The notes under the pieces were generated by a model that had not been told where the DNA came from, ran no database searches, and saw nothing but the letters and a program-made list of their open reading frames with translations. Below are positions 56,145 through 63,620 of a stretch of 64,000 nucleotides of DNA, one piece after another. This DNA comes from Symbiodinium natans (Eukaryota; Sar; Dinophyceae; Suessiales; Symbiodiniaceae), in NCBI GenBank assembly GCA_905221605.1, contig CAJNDS010000136.1, positions 790,001 through 854,000 of the forward strand, written 5' to 3'. Each line of letters opens with the position of its first letter. The stretch's first letter is position 1. The translations under genes were made by a program, and so were the position numbers.

Positions 56145-56240
56145 GCTCTCTGGGATGCACGTACCTCACCGACGTTTCCCTGGTGCCACTTCCAGCTGGA
56201 GAGGCCGAGGGAGGCGCCCAAGGGAGATGGTTTTGGGGGG
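56145..56240 (+). CDS. Probable exon, two open frames
   Basis: Reads GCTYLTDVSLVPLPAGEAEG or, in another frame, KALWDARTSPTFPWCHFQL. CCCTAAA left, TTTAGGG right. Confidence 0.45.
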
Positions 56241-56475
56241 CGGTTTAGGGTTTAGGGTTTAGGGTTTAGGGTTTAGGGTTTAGGGTTTAGGGTTTAGGGT
56301 TAGGGTTTAGGGTTTAGGGTTTAGGGTTTAGGGTTTAGGGTTTAGGGTTTAGGGTTTAGGGTTTAGGGGTTAGGTGTTAGGGTTTAGGGTTTAGGGTTTA
56401 GGGTTTAGGGTTTAGGGTTTAGGGTTTAGGGTTTAGGGTTTAGGGTTTAGGGTTTAGGGTTTAGTTTAGGGTTTA
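56240..56475. repeat. TTTAGGG x32, longest clean tract
   Basis: About 235 bp with only three imperfect units. Confidence 0.95.
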
Positions 56476-56518
56476 GCCCTAAGCCTAGAAACGTAAAACC
56501 CAAAACCTTGACCCATTC

Positions 56519-56701
56519 TCAGCTCAGGGTATAGGGAGTTCCGGTGCAGGTGAATGAGCTTGGCGTTGAATAAAGTACAGCTTCATGGCTGACATACCTA
56601 TGCGTGTCAAGAGTCAAGAAGTTGTAGGGCGTTTCGCAGTATTCGGAAAGGCGTAAAGCAGCATTCGGCTTGCAAGTAGATCTGGCATGTCTATCGAACA
56701 A
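56519..56701 (-). CDS. 60-residue minus-strand ORF
   Basis: ATG to stop. Reads MFDRHARSTCKPNAALRLSE, then YCETPYNFLTLDTHRYVSHE, then AVLYSTPSSFTCTGTPY. Protein-like composition. Confidence 0.5.
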   Translation of the reverse strand: MFDRHARSTCKPNAALRLSEYCETPYNFLTLDTHRYVSHEAVLYSTPSSFTCTGTPYTLS

Positions 56702-56792
56702 TCCTAAACCCTGAGCCCTAAACCCTAAACCCTAAACCCTAAACCCTAACCCCTAACCCTATGACCCTAAACCCTAAACCCTAAACCGCAGC

Positions 56793-56901
56793 CAGGGCCT
56801 GGCGGGCATTCATCGCGACCTGGCGAAGCTGCCAGAGAGCGTGCCGGGACTGCTGGGCAGGAGCCAGGGCACCCCCAACCGAAACTCCAGACCCCAACAG
56901 G
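56793..56901 (+). CDS. Exon with both edges canonical
   Basis: Acceptor AACCGCAG, donor CAACAG/GTTTAGGG. Reads GLAGIHRDLAKLPESVPGLL, then GRSQGTPNRNSRPQ. Confidence 0.6.
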
Positions 56902-57066
56902 TTTAGGGTTTAGGGTTTAGGGTTTAGGGTTGATTAAACCCCAGAATCCCCCACCCTACAAAAGCCCAGTTTAGGCTTTAGGGTTTAGGGTTTAGGGTTT
57001 AGGGTTTAGGGTTAGGGTTTAGGGTGCATAGTTTAGGGCGTTTAGGGTTTCGGGTTTAGGGTTTAG

Positions 57067-57124
57067 GGGGTGTCTCGATGAGGGTGTGCGCTGCTCGAAG
57101 AACCTGGGGCGGCGCCCACCCTGA
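57067..57124 (+). CDS. Small probable exon
   Basis: After TTTAG it reads CLDEGVRCSKNLGRRPP to TGA. Confidence 0.4.
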
Positions 57125-57153
57125 GTTCCTAAGAATAGTTACATTCTTCCCTT

Positions 57154-57234
57154 GGTATGGGCCCTTACAAGGCTAGCCCTGATATACCCCTTGCATACCC
57201 TATGCATACCCTATACAAACGAAGGGCCCATAGA
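57154..57234. mobile_element. Inverted-repeat element
   Basis: TATGGGCCCTT at the left and AAGGGCCCATAG at the right, with repeated ATACCCTATGC inside. Confidence 0.6.
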
Positions 57235-57235
57235 T

Positions 57236-57310
57236 CGGAACCCTTTGAAGGAGGTGAGTCACCATATTAAGAGCCCGGCTAGCGCTCCATGCCTTCGCCT
57301 CGACCCTGTG
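57236..57310 (+). CDS. Two very small probable exons
   Basis: RNPLKE ends at a GTGAGTC donor. SPASAPCLRLDPVGSG follows after ATATTAAG. Confidence 0.4.
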
Positions 57311-57492
57311 GGTTCAGGGTTTTGTTGGGGCTTGTAGGGTCTTTTGAAATGAGGCTTGTAGGCCTTATTGGGTTTCCAGGGTTTACAGGGCTTCTAGCGC
57401 TTGTAGGGTTTCTAGGGCTTCTAGGGCTTATAGGGCTTATAGGGCTTATTATAGGGCTTATAGAGCGTCCATTAGAGGGTTTAGGGTGCTTT

Positions 57493-57555
57493 CTGATCGT
57501 GCTCAGGTTTCTCGTGCATGTCGCAGTCCGGGAGTTACCAAGGTTCAGGAAAGCC
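57493..57555 (+). CDS. Small probable exon
   Basis: Reads DRAQVSRACRSPGVTKVQES into CCCTAAA. Confidence 0.4.
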
Positions 57556-57573
57556 AAACCCTAAACCCTGCAC

Positions 57574-57640
57574 CCGAAGCCTACCTTTTTGTAGGTTACC
57601 TAAGAAGCCCAAAAGGGAGGTATAAAGAGGAACAAAACGG
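57574..57640. mobile_element. Family O repeat
   Basis: CCCGAAGCCTACC...GTAGGTTACCTAAGAAGCCC, then AAAGGGAGGTATAAAGAG. Confidence 0.5.
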
Positions 57641-57780
57641 TTCGTAAGGTTTTGTGAAATGCACCCTGCATGGGGTTCAGAACAAAAATGTAACTATACA
57701 TATATATATATATACAGATATTAATTATATTTATCTTTATATTTTTTAGTTACCCTACTTCTAACCCCACTCATATCTAC

Positions 57781-57850
57781 CCCATGACCCCTCCAGAAGC
57801 ATGCCTGGAGGCCTGTGGCGACCTGAAAGGCCCCAGCCCCTTTGGCTAAC
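57781..57850 (+). CDS. Small probable exon
   Basis: Reads MTPPEACLEACGDLKGPSPF. Probably the exon before 57944, across a TTTAGGG x12 intron. Confidence 0.45.
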
Positions 57851-57854
57851 TTCA

Positions 57855-57943
57855 GGTTTAGGGTTTAGGGTTTAGGGTTTAGGGTTTAGGGTTTAGGGTT
57901 TAGGGTTTAGGGTTTAGGGTTTAGGGTTTAGGGTTTAGGGCAG
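57855..57943. repeat. TTTAGGG x12 ending in CAG
   Basis: Runs from GGTTTAGGG to GGGCAG, immediately before the micro-exon at 57944. Confidence 0.9.
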
Positions 57944-58641
57944 AAAGCCTTACACCAACGATGGCTCAACCTCAACCTTGCACTTTATTTACCTACAGTT
58001 CAGTAGTAACTGCGCCTTAATTAGTAGGTATATCCCGTGAAACTGTAGGTAGAGAGAGTTGCAAGAATTTCCTGTCCATCACCCACACCGAAATTAAGCT
58101 TCGCCAGAGGAAGGCTCTTCGTGACGCAGCCCGGCGGGGCGCGGAGAAGACGCCCGGCGCCTACTCGGCCGGAACTCACCACAAAAAGAGCCGCACTGGA
58201 CTGAGGATGAGGTACGTAGTTAAACCTAGACCCATAGACCCTCGACAGTTCAAGGATCTCTTCAAGGACTGAACCGGGCGCACGGACCCAGTATGCGCAA
58301 GAGAAAGACCTGTGGCTGCGGCCGTATATACTTTGGCCCACGGACATGTTTATCATTTCCTCTTATTGGTACCATCGGCATTACCAATACTGGACATGTC
58401 TCTATTGCAATTTCTTGTACAGTAGCAATGATGCAGGGTGCCTACCGTTTGCATGGTGACCTGGAACAGGTTCATCTAGGAGAAGGAACCAGGCCAGTGT
58501 ATGTAAGCCCTCTAAGCCCTGACAGCCTTATGTTGTTCTGCAATCGCGAATTCTCTCCCAACTTCTTCGACGCAGTCTCTGCACCCTGTCCCCAACTTCT
58601 TCGGATCCTTCTCTGACGGTGGCCCCGCCATCGTGCCATAG
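57944..58641 (+). CDS. Five-exon 3' gene part
   Basis: 57944-57976 (33 nt) reads KALHQRWLNLN. 58066-58211 reads NFLSITHTEIKLRQRKALRD, then KTPGAYSAGTHHKKSRTGL. 58249-about 58345 reads SSRISSRTEPGARTQYAQEK. 58437-58502 reads GAYRLHGDLEQVHLGEGTRP. 58576-58641 reads SLHPVPNFFGSFSDGGPAIV to TAG. Family A copy 57977-58065, GT-AG 58212-58248 (37 bp) and GT-AG 58503-58575 all keep frame. The join into 58437 is unresolved. Not recognised. Confidence 0.6.
57977..58065 (+). mobile_element. Family A introner with changed ends
   Basis: CTTGCACTTTATTTACCTAC at the left, GTAGGTAGAGAGAGTTGCAAG at the right. Both ends changed together (CTTGCA/TGCAAG instead of CTGGGA/TCCCAG), so the pairing was kept. Confidence 0.75.
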
Positions 58642-58661
58642 GAGCCAGAGAATGAGGCACC

Positions 58662-58815
58662 CTATATCCCCCTATATGTACCCTAAGAGGTACCCCATAT
58701 CCCCCTACATCTACCCGTTAAGGGGAACCCTAGATCCCCCTATATTCTCTTTAAGGGGTACCTTATCTCCCCCTACATATACCCTTTAAGGGGCCCTATA
58801 TCCCCCTATAAAGAA
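58662..58815. repeat. About 36-bp tandem repeat, five copies
   Basis: Units of TATCCCCCTACATNTACCC, then TTAAGGGG. Confidence 0.8.
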
Positions 58816-58837
58816 TAAAGGGATGTTTTCGGGTACC

Positions 58838-59041
58838 TCATTCCCCCCATTCCCTGCTAACCAGTCGAGGTTGAAGCTGCTTGGGGGTCCCCCCCCGCGT
58901 CTGCACCAGCCAAGGCAGGAAATGCGTGGTTTTACGGGTCTGGGCCGGAACTGAACCCACATCAGATCCCTGGGCTGGTTCAGGAATCGACTTGCAAAAG
59001 AATGGCCTATTATATGAAGCTTGAGGCAGGTCCCCTGACAA
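58838..59041 (-). CDS. Probable minus-strand terminal exon
   Basis: Reads LPQASYNRPFFCKSIPEPAQ, then GSDVGSVPAQTRKTTHFLPW, then LVQTRGGTPKQLQPRLVS, to stop. Confidence 0.5.
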   Translation of the reverse strand: MSGDLPQASYNRPFFCKSIPEPAQGSDVGSVPAQTRKTTHFLPWLVQTRGGTPKQLQPRLVSREWGE

Positions 59042-59198
59042 TTCAAGAGCCAGTTATAAACGTTATAGCCATCACTAGTACTCAGAATGATGATGCCCAA
59101 GATTCATGATAATCATAGTCAAGACAATTCTCAAAATAACGATAAATTTGCCCTTCTACTTACCCTAAACCCTAACCCCTAAACCCTACATTACTACG

Positions 59199-60337
59199 AT
59201 GGTTCTTCGGAGGGTGCGGGGTTTGGCTCTCAAGCACAGGGCTGCACTTGAATCCTTGGTTGGTTTTTCTTGTTGGAGCCGAAACAACGCAAAGGTAATT
59301 GCCCCACACCCCCCCCCCCACCGCCAACCCCCCTGCCCCACCCCCAACCCCCCACACTCCACCCCCAACCCCCACCCCACCCCCCCCCCCCCCCCCCCCC
59401 AAAAAAAGCAACTGGAAAAAAGGTTATGTTCATGGTTTAGGGTTTCGGGTTTCGGGTTTAGGGTTTTGGGTTTAGGGTTTAGGGTTTAAGGGACCTAAAA
59501 GCCCTGTACAATTGGTTCCCACGCCCTCGCGCAACATCTCCTGCCAAGGGCAGTGGAAGCCTGTCAGTACTGGTGGCTGGAGGTCTGGGGCGACCCTTCA
59601 CTTTTCAATCCTGGAGTTTCGGGTTTCAGGGTTTTAGGGTTTCAGGGTTTAGGGTTTAGGGTTTCGGGTTTCAGGGTTTTACGGTTTCAGGGTTTAGGGT
59701 TTGCTGATGGGGTTTAGGGTTCAACAGTCAAAAGGGTTCCAGGGATCAGGGTTTAGGGAGTCAAAAGGGTGAACGCAGGAGTCGGGTGTGCAATCCAACA
59801 AGGAGGAGCCCCCTTTCTCTACTAACTGTAGTGAAGGACTTATAACCTAATTTAGGATCCTTATAAGCCCATGTTGGGTCCTTATACCTCTACTTAGAAC
59901 TAGGGGGCCCCCCCTTGAAGACAGGCCCAGCGCGCTTGGGGCCTGTTGACGCCCGAGCTGGTGCAGAGGCCGGGGCGAAAGGGACGTTAATATCATGGTT
60001 TCCCCTACTCCCCCCCCCCCATACTACCCCCCCCCCCCCCCTAGGTTCACCCCTTGAATAGCCTTAATTACGCATAATTACCCCTAAAGAACCCATGATA
60101 GTATAAACTCCTCTTTAGGAGGACCCCCAAATAGGTACAATATCGGATTCCAGCAAGGGGACTGCAAATGCCATGGAAAGTCTCGGGCTTTGGGGTCCGG
60201 ATATCAGCAGTGAAATCGTCATACGGTACAAGTACTTACGTCGCCTTCAGTTGAGAACTTTAAACTTTTGGGTTTCCTTAGTAGGAATATTCAAGTTTAG
60301 CCTTCTTTCCCCTTGGCTATTGGAGAACTAAGAGTAG
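59199..60337 (+). CDS. Apparently complete six-exon gene, 147 residues
   Basis: Exons: 59199-59294, 59491-59622, 59757-59798, 59921-59994, 60154-60248, 60333-60337. ATG to TAG, in frame at all five joins. Reads MVLRRVRGLALKHRAALESL; GPKSPVQLVPTPSRNISCQG; TGGWRSGATLHFSILEFR; GVKRVNAGVGCAIQ; TGPARLGPVDARAGAEAGAK; TANAMESLGLWGPDISSEIV; IRYKYLRRLQ. Intron 1 is GT-AG with a C tract and TTTAGGG repeats. Intron 2 is GT-AG and almost wholly degenerate TTTAGGG. Intron 3 is family B, intron 4 family G, intron 5 the AGTT family. An upstream exon cannot be excluded. Function unknown. Confidence 0.65.
59295..59490 (+). repeat. Intron: GTAATT, C tract, TTTAGGG repeats, TTTAAG
   Basis: GT-AG. Telomere repeats occupy the 3' part (59433-59488). 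Confidence 0.65.
59623..59756 (+). repeat. Intron of degenerate TTTAGGG/TTTCAGGG repeats
   Basis: Starts GTTTCAGGGTTTTAGGG and ends CAGGGTTTAG. Phase 0 both sides. Confidence 0.65.
59799..59920 (+). mobile_element. Family B introner, uninterrupted copy
   Basis: CAAGGAGGAGCCCCC at the left, GGGGGCCCCCCCTTGAAG at the right, 122 bp, with no telomere repeats. Confidence 0.8.
59995..60153 (+). mobile_element. Family G introner
   Basis: ATGGTTTCCCCTACTCCCCC at the left, ATCGGATTCCAG at the right, with CCTAGGTTCACC. Related to sequences at 27330-27430 and 41078-41160. Confidence 0.55.
60249..60332 (+). mobile_element. Introner, AGTT family
   Basis: AGTTGAGAACTTTAAAC to TATTGGAGAACTAAG. Removal gives CAG TAG, ending the gene at 60337. 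Confidence 0.6.
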
Positions 60338-60344
60338 GTTTCGT

Positions 60345-60440
60345 TTAGGGTTCAGGGTTCAGGGTTCAGGGTTCAGGGTTTAGGGTTTAGGGTTTAGGGT
60401 TTAGGGTTTAGGGTTTAGGGTTTAGGGTTTAGGGTTTAGG
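60345..60440. repeat. TTCAGGG x4 then TTTAGGG x10
   Basis: Variant units cluster at one end. Confidence 0.9.
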
Positions 60441-60545
60441 GGGAGCCTTCTATGCAGGGAACCATGGGCTGGTTGATCAAAAACCCCTGTTTCCAACAGA
60501 GCCGTACATTTTCTCTTTTTTTGGTCCCATTCTGGAACCTAAGTC
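60441..60545 (+). CDS. Probable exon
   Basis: After TTTAG it reads GAFYAGNHGLVDQKPLFPTE, then PYIFSFFGPILEPK. Confidence 0.5.
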
Positions 60546-60567
60546 CTTAAGTAGCTAAGACCTATAA

Positions 60568-60720
60568 ATCCTAAACCGTAAACCCTAAACCCTAAACCCT
60601 AAACCCTAAACCCTAAACCCTAAACCCTAAACCCTAAACCCTAAACCCTAAACCCTAAACCCTAAACCCTAAACCCTAAACCCTAAACCCTAAACCCTAC
60701 CCCCCCCCCCCCCCCCCCCC
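60568..60720. repeat. CCCTAAA x18 plus 22-base C tract
   Basis: Same arrangement (heptamers, then C tract, then AG) as at 1054 and 22252. Confidence 0.95.
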
Positions 60721-60744
60721 ATGCAGAGAGCTGCCATGGGATAG

Positions 60745-60807
60745 AGGCCCTTTGCCTCCATGCTGGCGGTCCTCCAGGAGGGCCACAGCAAGGCCTGCAA
60801 CTTGAAG
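60745..60807 (+). CDS. Small probable exon
   Basis: Reads RPFASMLAVLQEGHSKACNL then KP, between two CCCTAAA tracts. Confidence 0.45.
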
Positions 60808-60898
60808 CCCCTAAACCCTACACCCTAAACCCTAAACCCTAAACCCTAAACCCTAAACCCTAAACCCAACACCCTCAACCCTAAACCCTAAGCTCAGT

Positions 60899-60960
60899 TT
60901 CATCATGCAACCTCTCGCGTGGGAACACTAAGTTGGGGCGCTGTTCAATTGGAATTGGTA
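60899..60960 (+). CDS. Small probable exon
   Basis: Acceptor AGCTCAG. Reads FHHATSRVGTLSWGAVQLEL, with donor GTATCT. Confidence 0.5.
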
Positions 60961-61269
60961 TCTTGCATGGTTTTCTTGTGTTTTATGGACAGAACGAATT
61001 AACCCTCAACCCTAAACCCTACCCCTAAAGAAGCCCAGTCCTCTCTTCAGGATCCGCACACATGGCGGATGACAACTGTTGTAGTTGGTCATGTCATGGA
61101 AGGGAATTCCTAAACACTGTTAGGGTTTAGGGTTTAGAGTTTAGGGTTTAGGGTTCAGAGTTAGGCGCCTGCCTGACAGCCTGAAAATGGCCTAATATGC
61201 TGACACGACTAGCTGGGGTCTAGGACTTGGCTTATGCCCTCGTCCACTTGACCCTGCTGTTTAGGGATT

Positions 61270-61306
61270 CGGGGATCAGGGCTACGGTGACTTCCATAAA
61301 GGGAAG
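61270..61306 (+). CDS. Short possible exon
   Basis: Reads GDQGYGDFHKGK before TTTAGGG/TCTAGGG. Confidence 0.35.
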
Positions 61307-61309
61307 TTG

Positions 61310-61420
61310 GGTTTAGGGTCTAGGGTCTAGGGTCTAGGGTTTAGGGTTTAGGGTTTAGGGTTTAGGGTTTAGGGTTTAGGGTTTAGGGTTTAGGGTTTAG
61401 GGTTTAGGGTTTAGGGTTTA
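61310..61420. repeat. TCTAGGG x3 then TTTAGGG x13
   Basis: Clean tract with the same TCTAGGG variant as 49650. Confidence 0.95.
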
Positions 61421-61680
61421 GCATGTGTGCCGGCAGCGAGCGAGCGCAGAGGAAGATGGTGGCGTAGGGTCGTATCTCTTGGAGCCTGATGGAAGGTCAT
61501 TTTTTGTGTAACAACAGACAAACTGTCACCAGCAGCATAGCCGCAAACCCATAAACGGGCCAGTGTTTTGCACATTTTGGGGGCTTCAGTAAGCCCAGTC
61601 GCACAAGACAGCTGACCAGGAAAGCGTGTGGGAGCGCAACAAGGCTGGCGTGCGTAACTGGAGGGCCAGGGCTGTGGCAT
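61411..61680 (-). CDS. Probable minus-strand exon, 89 codons
   Basis: Reads MPQPWPSSYARQPCCAPTRF, then PGQLSCATGLTEAPKMCKTL, then ARLWVCGYAAGDSLSVVTQK. Last codons run into the TTTAGGG tract. Confidence 0.45.
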   Translation of the reverse strand: MPQPWPSSYARQPCCAPTRFPGQLSCATGLTEAPKMCKTLARLWVCGYAAGDSLSVVTQKMTFHQAPRDTTLRHHLPLRSLAAGTHAKP

Positions 61681-61703
61681 TTCGACCTATCTTGGGGGTT
61701 TAC

Positions 61704-61786
61704 CTGGGACTCTCTTTGCCTACAATTTCATCGGTGATCTACAAATTAAGGACTGGTACTAGCCCGTAGGTAATAGCATCCCAGGT
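61704..61786. mobile_element. Family A element
   Basis: CTGGGACTCTCTTTGCCTAC at the left, GTAGGTAATAGCATCCCAG at the right. Confidence 0.7.
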
Positions 61787-61877
61787 AGGGTTTAGGGTCA
61801 CAGGTTACTGTGAACCCTAAACCCTAAACCCTAAACCCTTATGGTTTAAGGTTTGGGGTTTAGGGCTTAGGGTCTGT

Positions 61878-61912
61878 GACGAGAACAGCCGAGTGGGCGC
61901 AGGCGCGGGCCG
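61878..61912 (+). CDS. Short possible exon
   Basis: Reads DENSRVGAGAGR with donor GTGAAA. Confidence 0.35.
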
Positions 61913-62023
61913 GGTGAAACCTAGAGTCCGTTGCAGAAGGGTTTGTACTTTCGGGTTGAGGGTTGAGGTAAACCCTCAGGGTTTAGGGTTTGTACCCTTA
62001 ACCCTAAAGCCTTCTAAACCCTA

Positions 62024-62106
62024 CCTGCCACAGCTTAGTAGCAACTGTCTCTTAACATCCAGGTATATATAGAACGAATTCAACTGTAGGTAAAGAGAGT
62101 CCCAGG
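62024..62106. mobile_element. Family A element
   Basis: Left end decayed (CTACCTGCCACAGC). Right end CTGTAGGTAAAGAGAGTCCC plus AG. Confidence 0.6.
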
Positions 62107-62146
62107 TATAAACCCTAACTCCCCCCCCCCCCTCACCCCCAACAAA

Positions 62147-62262
62147 CTCAAGTCAAGCCTGCGGAGCACTTCGACCCTGAGCCGCGCTTGGCCAAGTGGT
62201 CTGGTAGCCCGAGACCCAGAACCACGCGAATTCGAATTTTCCCCCAAAAACATGGCCCCAAC
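62147..62262 (+). CDS. Probable exon
   Basis: Reads KPAEHFDPEPRLAKWSGSPR, then PRTTRIRIFPQKHG. Confidence 0.5.
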
Positions 62263-62295
62263 TAAGTCTTTATAGAGGCCTTACCTGGGACAATC

Positions 62296-62376
62296 CTGGG
62301 ACTCTCTACCTAGGTACTTAGGGGGTTATACCTACGAATCCAGGGGTAGCTACTACTAGGTAAATAGAGACCCCGG
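62296..62376. mobile_element. Family A element
   Basis: CTGGGACTCTCTACCTAG at the left, CTAGGTAAATAGAGACCCCG at the right. Confidence 0.6.
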
Positions 62377-62399
62377 TAGCCCTAAAAACTCAAGCTTGG

Positions 62400-62870
62400 A
62401 CATTCTTCTACCCGTTCAAGCCCTAAACCCCCAAATCCCCAACACCCCTAAACCCAACCCTGAAACCCTAAACTCTAAACCCCTAAACCCCTGACAACCC
62501 TAAACCCCTAAACAACCCTAAACACCAAACCCTAAAACCCCAAAAGCCTAAACCCTAAAGGTAGAACTCCCTAAAACCCCAAAACCCTAAAACCCCTGAA
62601 CCCTAAACCCTAAAATCCTAGTGGCAAAAAAAACCCTAAGCCCTTAAGCCCTAAGCCCTAAACCCTAAACCGTAAACCCTTGAGACCGAAAATCCTAAGT
62701 CCTAAAGCCTAAACCCAAAACCCTAAATCCTAAACCCAAAGCCCTAACCCTAAACCCTAAACCCTTAAGCCCTAAACCCTTTTAAATCCTAAACCCTAAG
62801 CCCTAAACCCTACAACTTTAAACCCTAAACCCTAAGGCCCTAAACCCTAAAACCCTAAACCCTAACCCTG
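62400..62870. repeat. Highly degenerate CCCTAAA field, about 470 bp
   Basis: CCCTAAA, CCCCTAAA, CCTAAAA, CCCTTAAG and similar in mixed order. No gene seen. Looks like a decayed tract. Confidence 0.8.
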
Positions 62871-62960
62871 TAACATCCTTCGCGCCAGCCCTTCTGGCGG
62901 AGGCTCCAGCCTTGGCAGAGGTGCAAGCGGTCTGCGAATCGCCGGATCGGGTCCAGGAGA
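62871..62960 (+). CDS. Probable exon
   Basis: Reads TSFAPALLAEAPALAEVQAV, then CESPDRVQE, and ends near A/GTTG. Confidence 0.5.
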
Positions 62961-63049
62961 GTTGTTTTTTATTTTTTTTTTGTCTTGTGGTTTTTTAGGA
63001 AGGGTTTAGGGTTGTAGAGGGTGTTTAAATGGTACGCATTAGAGGGTTG

Positions 63050-63522
63050 CTAGCTTTCTGCAAACGATGGCTCCAGCGACTGGGTTTGGTTAACTGGACT
63101 CGTACTCTTCCGCTGGTTGGCTGTGCTGAGTTCTGAGAGACATTGAGGGGGTTGAGATGAGGCAAAGGAGGCTTTCTGCTCGCGTCTTGAAGAGCACAAG
63201 TCTGCAAGTTTGCGCAAGGCGTCGTGAGGGTCAGCTTGGCAACAGCAAACGAAAGAATCGAGGCCCCTTAGCCCGATACACACCGTTGATATCTTGTGGT
63301 TGTTGGTCTACAAGGAGGGGCCCCCTAGTCGTAAGTAGAGCTATACCCTAAATTGAGTTATAGTGATCCTAGATTAGGTTATAAGTTCCCTTAGCTAGAG
63401 TTAGCATAGTCAGGGGCCCCTCCTTGTATAAGACTTTGGCGATCCTCTTTGGCCCGCTTCTGTTGGGTCCGTGAATGCCTCGATGAAGAGGCTCCAACAA
63501 GCTTCGACTCTTCGCCAGACAT
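63050..63522 (-). CDS. Apparently complete two-exon gene, 117 residues
   Basis: Exon 1 63522-63427 starts MSGEESKLVGASSSRHSRTQ and ends DRQSLI. Exon 2 63307-63050 reads TNNHKISTVCIGLRGLDSFV, then CCCQADPHDALRKLADLCSS, RREQKASFASSQPPQCLSEL and VNQTQSLEPSFAES, to TAG. The intron is a family B introner (63426-63308), removed at the same boundary as the plus-strand B copies, phase 0. No telomere repeats in either exon. Function unknown. Confidence 0.65.
63308..63426 (-). mobile_element. Family B introner read from the minus strand
   Basis: On the minus strand it starts CAAGGAGGGGCCCCTGAC and ends GGGGCCCCTCCTTGTAG. Both ends fit, so the near-palindrome can be spliced in this orientation. Confidence 0.8.
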
Positions 63523-63546
63523 GTCGTATCAAGCAGGTCCGAACTA

Positions 63547-63620
63547 AGCCAACCCTAAACCCTAAACCCTCAACCCTCAACCCTAAACCCTAAACCCTAA
63601 ACCCTAACCCAAAACCCTAT
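63547..63620. repeat. CCCTAAA tract with CCCTCAA variants
   Basis: About nine units. The remaining 380 bp to the window end has no exon I can support. Confidence 0.85.

Noticed and set aside
57279-57557. Minus-strand Pro/Ser/Ile-rich frame
   Set aside because: It is the shadow of GGGCTTATAGGG-type repeats.
1054-61420. True chromosome ends or nanochromosomes, since many segments look like CCCTAAA-gene-TTTAGGG
   Set aside because: Neighbouring segments join into one reading frame across the tracts (for example 967-1573, 34451-34684, 59199-60337), so they are parts of genes, not separate chromosomes.
320-63351. Many other open frames of 60-110 codons, such as 3538-3726, 20648-21058, 24049 region, 43669-43866, 59172-59411
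   Set aside because: They run through telomere repeats, AT or G/C tracts, or lie opposite better coding frames.
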